Below are positions 1-6,005 of a stretch of DNA of 7,937 nucleotides, in pieces; the first letter of the stretch is position 1; every line of letters begins with the position of its first letter. A program made the translations under genes and the position numbers. A model generated the notes under the pieces. It saw only the letters and a list, made by a program, of their open reading frames with translations. It had not been told where the DNA came from and ran no database searches. The stretch comes from Gammaproteobacteria bacterium (GTDB lineage Bacteria > Pseudomonadota > Gammaproteobacteria > Steroidobacterales > Steroidobacteraceae): NCBI GenBank assembly GCA_003162555.1, contig PMNQ01000081.1:1-7937 (forward strand), read 5' to 3'.

Positions 1-3
1 CCA

Positions 4-813
4 ATGCTCGACGAAATTGCGATCCGTCAATACGCGCCTCCGCCAGGACTCCTGCGCGGCCGCGTGATAGCCATCACCGGTGCGGGCGATGGCATCGGCC
101 GTGAGCTTTCGCTCTCGGCCGCGCGGCTCGGTGCCGAGCTCGTGCTCATCGGCCGCAACGTCAAGCGGCTCGAAGCCGTGCATGCCGAGATCGCTGCGCT
201 GACGACGCCGGACGGACCCGTTGCCGAGGCCTGCATCGCGCCGCTCGATCTGGAGAAGTCGCTCGCCCCCGACTACGACCGGCTGGCTGCGGCCTTGCAA
301 CAACGCTATGCGCGGCTCGACGGGCTGGTGCACAACGCGGCGATACTGGGCACGCTCGCGCCGATCGAACACGCCGACATGCTCAATTGGGTGCGGGTGT
401 TGCACGTGAATCTGACCGCCGCGTTTGCGCTGACCAAGGTGCTGCTGCCCGCGCTGCGTGCTTCAGCCGATGCGTCGGTGATATTTACCTCCAGCAGCGT
501 GGGCCGGCGCGGCCGCGCCAACTGGGGCGCCTACGCCGTATCCAAATTCGGCGTCGAAGGACTGAGCCAGGTGCTTAGCGACGAGCTGGCAGGCAATTCA
601 GCGGTGCGCGTCAATGCGGTGAATCCAGGTCCCACTCGCACGCGCATGCGGCGGCAGGCATACCCCGGCGAGGACCCGGCGCAGCCGATCGAGCCTGCTG
701 CGATACTCGGTCCGTACCTGTGGTTGTTGGGACCTGAAAGCCGCGGTTTTACAGGGCAGAGTCTGAATTGTCAGGCGCCACGGCCGGTGTTTCCGCCGGC
801 GCCACAGGGTTGA
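4..813 (+). CDS. yciK: YciK-type short-chain dehydrogenase/reductase
   Basis: A 269-residue NAD(P)-dependent oxidoreductase of the short-chain dehydrogenase (SDR) family, closest in my reading to E. coli YciK; the physiological substrate of that group is not known to me. The Rossmann nucleotide-binding motif TGAGDGIG is at residues 25-32, the structural NAA at 111-113, and the catalytic Tyr-x3-Lys is Y177/K181 with the partner serine in the FTSSSVGRRGRANWGAY stretch at 161-177, which is nearly identical to YciK. NPGPTRTRMR (208-217) is the usual post-catalytic loop. The ATG at base 4 puts 24 residues before the glycine motif, about normal, but only three bases precede it in the window, so a start further upstream cannot be excluded. 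The last 21 or so residues are encoded antisense to the end of the rluB reading frame, and this proline-rich tail is not obviously part of the SDR fold. Confidence 0.9.
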   Translation: MLDEIAIRQYAPPPGLLRGRVIAITGAGDGIGRELSLSAARLGAELVLIGRNVKRLEAVHAEIAALTTPDGPVAEACIAPLDLEKSLAPDYDRLAAALQQRYARLDGLVHNAAILGTLAPIEHADMLNWVRVLHVNLTAAFALTKVLLPALRASADASVIFTSSSVGRRGRANWGAYAVSKFGVEGLSQVLSDELAGNSAVRVNAVNPGPTRTRMRRQAYPGEDPAQPIEPAAILGPYLWLLGPESRGFTGQSLNCQAPRPVFPPAPQG

Positions 814-1537
814 GCAAAGCCTGGACTTCCTCTGCTGTCAGTTCGCGCCATCGGCCCCGCGGCAGTGAGCGCTCAAGCTGAAGCGATCCCAGTCGTATTC
901 GCATCAGGCGACTGACCGCAACGCCCTGCCGCTCCAGCAGTTGGCGTAGATCGTTGCCGCTCGCACCCAGCGTTTCAATCTGGTACCAGCGATTGCTGCC
1001 GGTGCCGCCGGCCTCGGCAATCGAGCGCACCTTGAGCGAGCTGCCCCGATCGAGCAGGCCGGCGCTGATCATCTGCTGTTGCTCCGCCGTCAGCTCGCCG
1101 CGCACCCGCAGGCTGTAGACCATCAACTGCGAACGCACTGCCCGCTGCAGGCGCGCGACGATGGCGCCATCGGCGCTCAGCAGCTCGAGCCCGCCGTCCA
1201 CCTGCGGCAGCGGACTGATGCTCATGAAGCGTTGGCCTTTGCGCCGCGGCATGCGGCTGGCGACGGATTCCGCACCATCGGCTTTGGGCAGCAGCGCGAT
1301 GCCCGGCGATCGATGACACAGCAACACCGGCTGCTCGCTATCCGCAGGGGTCTGGCGGATCAGGCGGCCATCGAGCCGCAACTGATCACCGTGGCCGACC
1401 TTGTCGCCGATGCTGGCGGCGCGCCCGTTGATCGAAAGGCGTCCGGCACGGATCCACTGCTCGGCTTCGCGGCGCGAGGCCACGCCCAGACCGGACAGCA
1501 CCTTCTGCAGGCGCTCGCCCTCGCTTGCGCGCGCCAT
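749..1537 (-). CDS. rluB: RluB/RsuA-family rRNA pseudouridine synthase homologue with degenerate catalytic motifs
   Basis: A 262-residue protein of the RsuA/RluB/RluE/RluF family; E. coli RluB makes pseudouridine in 23S rRNA helix 89. An S4 RNA-binding domain occupies residues 8-60 (ERLQKVLSGLGVASRREAEQ). The synthase domain follows, and its C-terminal end VSRLMRIRLGSLQLERSLPRGRWREL (in two parts, 208-217 and 218-233) fits RluB well. The catalytic loop, normally GRLD, reads PQVD at 111-114: D114 is present, but the conserved Gly-Arg is Pro-Gln. The second signature, normally EGRNREVRR, reads GASGNDLRQ (191-199). The family KP-x-G loop is also altered (CHRSPGI, 74-80). It is the last gene of the leftward train, 6 bases after scpB, so translation is probably coupled. 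The stop codon lies inside yciK. Homology is clear; enzymatic activity is doubtful. Confidence 0.85.
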   Translation of the reverse strand: MARASEGERLQKVLSGLGVASRREAEQWIRAGRLSINGRAASIGDKVGHGDQLRLDGRLIRQTPADSEQPVLLCHRSPGIALLPKADGAESVASRMPRRKGQRFMSISPLPQVDGGLELLSADGAIVARLQRAVRSQLMVYSLRVRGELTAEQQQMISAGLLDRGSSLKVRSIAEAGGTGSNRWYQIETLGASGNDLRQLLERQGVAVSRLMRIRLGSLQLERSLPRGRWRELTAEEVQALLNPVAPAETPAVAPDNSDSAL

Positions 1538-1543
1538 ACGCTT

Positions 1544-2278
1544 CTAGTCTTCGCGAGTCGGGCCGGCGGCGACCAGCCCCGGGGCCGCGGACGACAGGTG
1601 CTCTTCGTGCATGAGATCGTCATCCGCATCGAGGCCGTCGTCGCTGAGCAGTGCGGCGGCCTCGATAGCCGGGCCGGCATCGCGATCGCCAGCGCCGTCC
1701 GGGACTTCGCCCTCCGGGCCCACTGGCAGCGCGAGCTGCGGGTCGATCTCGTCCAGGCCGCGCAGTTCGGCCAGCGGCGGCAGCTCATCGACGCCGCGCA
1801 AGCCGAAGTAGTCAAGGAATTCACGCGTGGTGCCCAGCAGTTCCGGGCGGCCCGGCAGTTCGCGATGGCCGACGACGCGCACCCAGTTGCGCTCGAGCAG
1901 CGTGCGGGTGATGTCGGCATTCACAGCCACGCCACGCACGGCCTCGATTTCGGCCCGCGTGATCGGTTGGCGGTAGGCGATCAGCGCCAGGGTTTCCAGC
2001 AACGCGCGCGAATAGCGCCGCGGCCGTTCCGGCCACAGGCGCGACACCTCGGTCGCGAACTCGCGCCGCACCTGGATGCGCACGCCACTGGCAGTTTCCT
2101 TCAGTTCCAGCGCGCGCGCGGCGTATTCCTGCTCGAGCTGAGTCAGGCAGACGCGAATCGCCGCGGTGCCGGGCCGTTCACTCTCGCCAAACAGCGAAGC
2201 AAGCTCCTCGAGGCCCAATGACCGGCCTGCGGCCAGCAACCCCGCCTCCACCACGTTCCTGATGTATTGCTCGTTCAT
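1544..2278 (-). CDS. scpB: Segregation and condensation protein B (ScpB)
   Basis: A 244-residue winged-helix subunit of the bacterial SMC condensin; two copies of ScpB bind one ScpA kleisin, which bridges the SMC heads. The first winged helix covers about residues 1-85. The second contains the family hallmark ETLALIAYRQPITRAEIEAV (95-114), followed by RGVAVNADITRTLLERNWV, and then GRPELLGTTREFLDYFGL (143-160). After about residue 175 comes a long acidic, alanine- and glycine-rich tail, probably disordered; such tails vary in ScpB proteins. The ATG overlaps the scpA stop as ATGA, and there is no convincing ribosome binding site just before it, so translational coupling is likely. Co-occurrence with scpA implies that this organism uses SMC-ScpAB. 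Confidence 0.95.
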   Translation of the reverse strand: MNEQYIRNVVEAGLLAAGRSLGLEELASLFGESERPGTAAIRVCLTQLEQEYAARALELKETASGVRIQVRREFATEVSRLWPERPRRYSRALLETLALIAYRQPITRAEIEAVRGVAVNADITRTLLERNWVRVVGHRELPGRPELLGTTREFLDYFGLRGVDELPPLAELRGLDEIDPQLALPVGPEGEVPDGAGDRDAGPAIEAAALLSDDGLDADDDLMHEEHLSSAAPGLVAAGPTRED

Positions 2279-3183
2279 GTACTGCTCGGAGCCTCTTGCT
2301 GGTCCACGCCGGGCACGAGTTGCAGTGTACGCACTGGCGGCACGCGGCGCACGTGGAGCGGTGCGAGCTGTTCGGTCTGTACGATGTCGATCAGGCCTTC
2401 GCGCAGCAGTTCGAGTATCGCCACGAAGGTCACCGTCACGCCCATGCGCCCTTCCTCGGCAGTGAACAGGCGCACGAAATCGACGAACTCGCCCGCTTCG
2501 AGTGCGGCCAGCACATTGCTCATGCGCTCGCGCACCGACAGCGGTTCGCGCTGCACGTGGTGGTGGGCGAACATCTGCGAACGGGTCGCCACGTCGCGGA
2601 ACGCCAGCAGCATTTCGCGCAACGTGACCTGCGGCAGCACGCGCGCGACCGGCCGGTCGCGCAGCTCGGCACTCGCCTGGAACACGTCGCGCTCAAGGCG
2701 CGGCAGCGCATCGACGTCGGCGGCAGCGCGCTTGAAGCGCTCGTATTCCTGCAACCGGCGCACCAGTTCGGCGCGCGGATCCTCTTCGCCGTCGCCAGCG
2801 CTGGCCGGCCGCGGCAGCAACATGCGCGATTTGATCTCGGCCAGCGTCGCGGCCATGACCAGGTATTCGCCGGCCAGTTCGAGCTGCAGGTCCTGCATCA
2901 GCTCGATGTAGCGCATGTACTGGCGCGTGATCTCCGCGATCGGGATGTCGAGCACATCGAGGTTCTGGCGCCGGATCAGGTACAGCAGCAGGTCGAGCGG
3001 ACCCTCGAAGGCCTCGAGAAAAACCTCCAACGCCTGCGGCGGGATGTACAGGTCGCGCGGCATGTGCGTGACCGGTTCGCCGTTGACGATGGCAAAGGGC
3101 ATCTCGGCCTGCTCGGGCGCAGGCGCGATCACCACCGGCGGCGGTGGATTGGAGACCACGACTTTGAGATCCGGTTTGCTCAT
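2275..3183 (-). CDS. scpA: Segregation and condensation protein A (ScpA kleisin)
   Basis: A 302-residue kleisin that links the two SMC heads and, with ScpB, compacts and helps segregate the origin region of the chromosome. The N-terminal helical SMC-neck-binding domain starts at FEGPLDLLLYLIRRQNLDVL (59-78) and continues through ITRQYMRYIELMQDLQLELAGEYLVMAATLAEIKSRMLLP (read in pieces from 85 to 124), the standard ScpA signature. The middle is charged and probably flexible. The C-terminal winged helix, which binds the SMC cap, covers about 210-282 (MGVTVTFVAILELLREGLI at 247-265). About 50 residues, proline-rich near positions 13-23, precede the conserved domain and make the protein longer than the roughly 250-residue norm. 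Both ends use 4-base ATGA overlaps, with trpS upstream and scpB downstream. Confidence 0.95.
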   Translation of the reverse strand: MSKPDLKVVVSNPPPPVVIAPAPEQAEMPFAIVNGEPVTHMPRDLYIPPQALEVFLEAFEGPLDLLLYLIRRQNLDVLDIPIAEITRQYMRYIELMQDLQLELAGEYLVMAATLAEIKSRMLLPRPASAGDGEEDPRAELVRRLQEYERFKRAAADVDALPRLERDVFQASAELRDRPVARVLPQVTLREMLLAFRDVATRSQMFAHHHVQREPLSVRERMSNVLAALEAGEFVDFVRLFTAEEGRMGVTVTFVAILELLREGLIDIVQTEQLAPLHVRRVPPVRTLQLVPGVDQQEAPSST

Positions 3184-4394
3184 TCGCTGCGCAGGTGCAT
3201 GGCGCGGCGCACGTCATCGAGCGTGTGCCGCGCGGATTCGCGCGCCTTCTCGGCGCCCTCGGCCACCAGATTCTTAACCAGATCGGGGTTATCCTGGTAG
3301 TCCTTTGCGCGCTCGCGCATCCCGGTGACTTCGGCCACCACCTTTTCGATCAGCGGCTGCTTGCACTCGAGGCAGCCGATGCCAGCGCTGCGGCAACCGG
3401 CACTGGCCCACTCGCGGGTTTTTTCGTCCGAGTAGATGCGATGCAGGTCGAATACCGGGCACTTGGCCGGGTCGCCCGGATCCGTGCGCCGCACGCGCGC
3501 TGGATCGGTCTGCATGGCCTTGAGCTTGCGCACCACGCTATCCGGATCCTCACGCAGGCCGATTGTGTTGCCGTACGACTTGGACATCTTGCGCCCGTCG
3601 AGTCCTGGAACCCTGGGGCTCGCGGTCAGCAGCACCTGCGGCTCGGGCAGGATGCTCACGCTGGTGCCCTCGAGGTAACCGAGCAGACGCTCGCGGTCGG
3701 CAACCGTAATGCGGGTATTGCCGCTGACGAGGGTGCGCGCGCGTTCCAGCGCGCTCAGGTCGCCCTTTTCCTGGAACTGCTTGCGCAGTTGCCGGTACAG
3801 CGTGATGTTGCGGCCGCCAAGCTCCTTGACGGCACGCTCGGCCTTGGCTTCGAAGTCCGGCTCCTGGCCGTAGAGGTTGTTGAAGCGCCGCGCGACCTCG
3901 CGCGTGAACTCCACGTGTGCCACCTGGTCCTCGCCCACCGGCACGAATGAGGGACGATAGATGAGGATGTCGGAGCTCTGCAGCAGCGGATAACCCAGGA
4001 ACCCGTAGGTCGCCAGCTCTTTTTCGCGCAGCTGCTCCTGCTGATCCTTGTAGCTGGGCACGCGCTCGAGCCAGCCGAGCGGTGTAATCATCGACAGCAG
4101 CAGGTGCAGTTCAGCGTGCTCCGGAACATGCGACTGCACGAACAGCGTGGCGACGCCCGGGTTCAGCCCGGCCGCCAGCCAGTCGATGACCATCTCGTGG
4201 ATCAGCTCCTGCAGGTTGGCCGTGTTGTCATAATCCGTGGTCAGCGCGTGCCAGTCGGCCACGAAGAAATAGCACTCGTACTGGTATTGCAGGTCGACCC
4301 AGTTACGCAGCGCGCCATGGTAATTGCCCAGGTGCAACTGGCCGGTCGGGCGCATACCGGATAGCACGCGCCGGGCTTGCGGAGCAGAACTCAT
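3180..4394 (-). CDS. trpS: Tryptophanyl-tRNA synthetase, long form with four-cysteine [4Fe-4S]-type motif
   Basis: A 404-residue class I aminoacyl-tRNA synthetase that charges tRNA-Trp. The HIGH-type motif is HLGN at 21-24 (GMRPTGQLHLGNYHGAL region), the tryptophan/ATP pocket includes VPVGEDQVAHVEFTREVARR (151-170), and KMSKS is at 269-273. It is longer than the roughly 330-residue E. coli enzyme because of an insert at about 176-258 before LDGRKMSKS, as in some other proteobacterial TrpRS. The C-terminal anticodon-binding part has cysteines C312, C334, C341 and C344, spaced C-x21-C-x6-C-x2-C, very close to the C-x22-C-x6-C-x2-C pattern that ligates a [4Fe-4S] cluster in Thermotoga maritima TrpRS. 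It follows yciO by 35 bases and overlaps scpA by ATGA. A perfect TATAAT lies 8 bases before the ATG, with no usable Shine-Dalgarno sequence, so it may have its own promoter and a leaderless message. Confidence 0.96.
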   Translation of the reverse strand: MSSAPQARRVLSGMRPTGQLHLGNYHGALRNWVDLQYQYECYFFVADWHALTTDYDNTANLQELIHEMVIDWLAAGLNPGVATLFVQSHVPEHAELHLLLSMITPLGWLERVPSYKDQQEQLREKELATYGFLGYPLLQSSDILIYRPSFVPVGEDQVAHVEFTREVARRFNNLYGQEPDFEAKAERAVKELGGRNITLYRQLRKQFQEKGDLSALERARTLVSGNTRITVADRERLLGYLEGTSVSILPEPQVLLTASPRVPGLDGRKMSKSYGNTIGLREDPDSVVRKLKAMQTDPARVRRTDPGDPAKCPVFDLHRIYSDEKTREWASAGCRSAGIGCLECKQPLIEKVVAEVTGMRERAKDYQDNPDLVKNLVAEGAEKARESARHTLDDVRRAMHLRSE

Positions 4395-4402
4395 CCGCCG
4401 GC

Positions 4403-4433
4403 ATTATACGGGCCGGGGCTGCGTCCGTCTCAG
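4403..4433 (-). promoter_or_regulatory. Candidate trpS promoter (leaderless geometry)
   Basis: On the minus strand, bases 4408-4403 read TATAAT, a perfect -10 hexamer in otherwise GC-rich DNA. CTGAGA at 4433-4428 matches the -35 consensus TTGACA at four of six positions, with a long 19-base spacer, and overlaps the yciO stop codon. Only 8 bases separate the -10 from the trpS ATG, so transcription would start at or within about two bases of the start codon. The only purine-rich bases upstream (GGCGG) abut the ATG and cannot serve as a normal ribosome binding site. Predicted from sequence only. Confidence 0.45.
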
Positions 4434-5062
4434 GCTCCATGGACGGGAAATCCAGGCAGCTGGCCGCGCCCCTGGCGCAGGATCACGGGCGGTGCAACGG
4501 CCAGATCGACCACCGTGGTGGGCTCCAGTCCGCAGCTGCCCGAATCGAGCACCGCGTCGATCTGGTGTTCGAGCCGGGCACGGATCTCGCGGCCGTCGTT
4601 CAGCGGGATGTCCTCGCCAGGCAGCAGTAGCGTCGAACTCATGATCGGCTCGCCCAGCTCCGCCAGCAGCGCCTGCACCACCGGGTGATCCGGGATGCGG
4701 ATGCCGATCGTGCGCCGTTGCGGGTGCTGCAGCCGGCGCGGCGTCTCGCGCGTGGCCGGCAGCAGAAACGTGAACGGTCCCGGCGTGGCAGCCTTCAGCA
4801 GCCGGAACTGCCAGGTGTCGACGCGCGCATAGCGGGCGATTTCGGCCAGGTCGCGGCACACCAGCGTGAAGTGATGGTGCTTGTCGGCCTGCCGCAGCCG
4901 CCGGATACGTTCGAGCGCTTCGGTATCGCCAATGTGACAACCGAGCGCGTAACAGCTGTCGGTCGGATAGGCGATCAGGCCACCGTCGCGCAGGATCTGT
5001 ACCGCCTGTCGTATCAGCCGCAGCTGCGGGTTCTGCGGGTGCAATTCGAAATACTGGCTCAA
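4430..5062 (-). CDS. yciO: YciO-type YrdC/Sua5-family protein (TTG start)
   Basis: A 210-residue protein of the Sua5/YrdC/YciO family, whose TsaC/Sua5 members make threonylcarbamoyl-AMP for the t6A tRNA modification. It matches E. coli YciO (206 residues) along its whole length: SQYFELHPQNPQLRL at 2-16, YPTDSCYALGCHIGD at 32-46, HFTLVCRDL at 64-72, TPGPFTFLLPATRETPRRL at 93-111, and PTTVVDL at 181-187. The YrdC SxN ATP-binding motif is replaced by SSTLLLPGE (142-150), as in YciO, so this is a YciO paralogue and not TsaC itself; its exact role is unsettled. The reading frame stays open for about 200 further codons upstream, but that stretch is antisense to yciB. The TTG at 5062-5060 aligns exactly with the YciO start and is chosen. 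It is the first gene of the leftward train. Confidence 0.88.
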   Translation of the reverse strand: MSQYFELHPQNPQLRLIRQAVQILRDGGLIAYPTDSCYALGCHIGDTEALERIRRLRQADKHHHFTLVCRDLAEIARYARVDTWQFRLLKAATPGPFTFLLPATRETPRRLQHPQRRTIGIRIPDHPVVQALLAELGEPIMSSTLLLPGEDIPLNDGREIRARLEHQIDAVLDSGSCGLEPTTVVDLAVAPPVILRQGRGQLPGFPVHGA

Positions 5063-5134
5063 GCGGCTAATATACGCGGCCCGGACGTGCCCTGCGGCCG
5101 CCGTTCCACTGTCCTTAAGAGGTCTGCGTAACTG
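5063..5134. promoter_or_regulatory. Divergent yciO/yciB promoter region
   Basis: These 72 bases are the only space between the leftward yciO train and the rightward yciB train, so they should hold promoters for both. An AT-rich island at 5068-5074 stands out from the GC-rich surroundings. On the minus strand it gives TATATT (5074-5069), five of six matches to the -10 consensus and 6 bases before the yciO TTG. On the plus strand it gives TAATAT (5068-5073), a weaker match that would leave a leader of roughly 55 bases before yciB. I see no convincing -35 on either strand. Confidence 0.4.
5117..5122 (+). promoter_or_regulatory. Ribosome binding site of yciB
   Basis: AAGAGG resembles the Shine-Dalgarno core and lies 12 bases before the ATG at 5135, somewhat farther than the usual 5 to 9. 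It supports the chosen yciB start, since no other in-frame start fits the family N-terminus better. Confidence 0.45.
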
Positions 5135-5692
5135 ATGCAAGCCGTGCTGAATTTCCTGCCACTGGCGGCGTTCGTGCTGTGCTACAAGCTCGGCGGCATT
5201 TACGCGGCGACCGTCGCGTTGATGGTGTCGATGGTGCTGCTCGCCGTTGTGGACTACCTGCGCGCCGGACGCGTTTCGGGCATGCACGCGCTGAGTACCG
5301 TGCTGGTGCTGGTGTTTGGCGGCGCCACGCTGATGTTTCACGACCCACGATTTCTGAAGGTGAAGCCGACGCTGCTGTTGTGGTTGCTGGGCCTCGCCTT
5401 TCTCGGCAGCCAGTGGATCGGCCGTGTGCCGCTCGTGCAGCGCATGCTGGAACCGGCGCTTCCGCCCGGCATGAGCCTGCCGCGCGCACGCTGGTTGCGT
5501 GTCAATCTCGTGTGGGTCGCGGCGTATTTTCTGCTCGGCGCACTCAATCTGTACGTGGCACGCGCGGCGAGCGAGCAGACCTGGGTCTATTTCAAGGTCT
5601 TCGGCCTGACGATCGCGTTGGCCGGACTCGCCATGGGCCAGGCCCTGTGGTTGCACCGGGGACACGTGGCCGCCGTGGACACGCGCCCGTGA
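5135..5692 (+). CDS. yciB: Inner-membrane septation protein A (YciB/IspZ family)
   Basis: A 185-residue polytopic inner-membrane protein (E. coli YciB has 179 residues), linked in enterics and Shigella to cell-envelope integrity and septation, with no known enzymatic activity. Hydrophobic segments lie at about residues 4-17, 21-40, 52-68, 78-93, 122-142 and 153-173. Family-typical motifs are FLPLAAFVLCYKLGGIYAAT (7-26), FHDPRFLKVKPTLL (68-81), the Trp-x3-Asn element WLRVNLVWVAAYFLLGALNL (120-139), and WVYFKVFGL (150-158). It begins the rightward train, and its stop overlaps the GTG start of the BolA gene as GTGA. The ATG has an AAGAGG ribosome binding site 12 bases upstream. Confidence 0.92.
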   Translation: MQAVLNFLPLAAFVLCYKLGGIYAATVALMVSMVLLAVVDYLRAGRVSGMHALSTVLVLVFGGATLMFHDPRFLKVKPTLLLWLLGLAFLGSQWIGRVPLVQRMLEPALPPGMSLPRARWLRVNLVWVAAYFLLGALNLYVARAASEQTWVYFKVFGLTIALAGLAMGQALWLHRGHVAAVDTRP

Positions 5693-5976
5693 CGCGCGCC
5701 GCGGCCAGCGGTGACCGGGTTGAACGAATCCGCACGGTGGTGCAGGATGCGCTCCGCCCTGTCCGGCTGGAGATTCGCGATGACAGTGCCTCGCACGTTG
5801 GCCATGCCGGCGGCGGCGGCAAGGGGCACTTTAAGGTCCTGATCGTGTCTGAGCTGTTTTCCGGGAAATCGCGATTGCAGCGTCATCGCATGGTGCACGC
5901 GGCGTTGGCGTCACTGCTGGAAACCGATATTCATGCGCTGGTGCTGAGCACCAAGGCACCAGAAGAAGTTTCTTAA
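5689..5976 (+). CDS. bolA: BolA family protein (GTG start)
   Basis: A 95-residue single-domain BolA protein. BolA proteins partner with monothiol glutaredoxins to hold and pass [2Fe-2S] clusters, and E. coli BolA also affects cell shape and gene expression. The motif series is clear: VERIRTVVQDAL (11-22), LEIRDDSASHVGHAGG (27-42), GHFKVLIVSELFSGKSRLQR (46-65), HRMVHAALASLL (66-77) and IHALVLST (81-88). Conserved histidines are H47, H66 and H82. There is no cysteine in the loop before GHFKV, so it is the BolA-H type; the loop contains four consecutive glycines. The GTG at 5689 overlaps the yciB stop (GTGA) and gives the expected family length. The in-frame ATGs further upstream lie inside yciB. 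Placement beside yciB fits a shared cell-shape theme, but that is inference. Confidence 0.88.
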   Translation: MTRAAASGDRVERIRTVVQDALRPVRLEIRDDSASHVGHAGGGGKGHFKVLIVSELFSGKSRLQRHRMVHAALASLLETDIHALVLSTKAPEEVS

Positions 5977-6005
5977 CTTGTTGTTGTAACTCTATGAGAA
6001 GTAAT

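Noticed and set aside
1079..2221. Long plus-strand open frame of 380 codons opposite rluB and scpB
   Set aside because: Composition is the Ala/Arg/Gln-rich pattern of an antisense shadow in GC-rich DNA, there is no recognisable domain, and both opposite genes are strongly supported.
2296..3950. Plus-strand open frames of 334 and 251 codons opposite scpA and trpS
   Set aside because: They mirror conserved genes on the other strand and show His/Arg/Gln-rich shadow composition with no motif.
5063..5665. Upstream continuation of the yciO frame to an ATG at 5665 (a 411-residue reading)
   Set aside because: The extra 201 residues are antisense to the well-supported yciB gene, have glutamine/histidine/arginine-rich shadow composition, and YciO homology begins exactly at the TTG.
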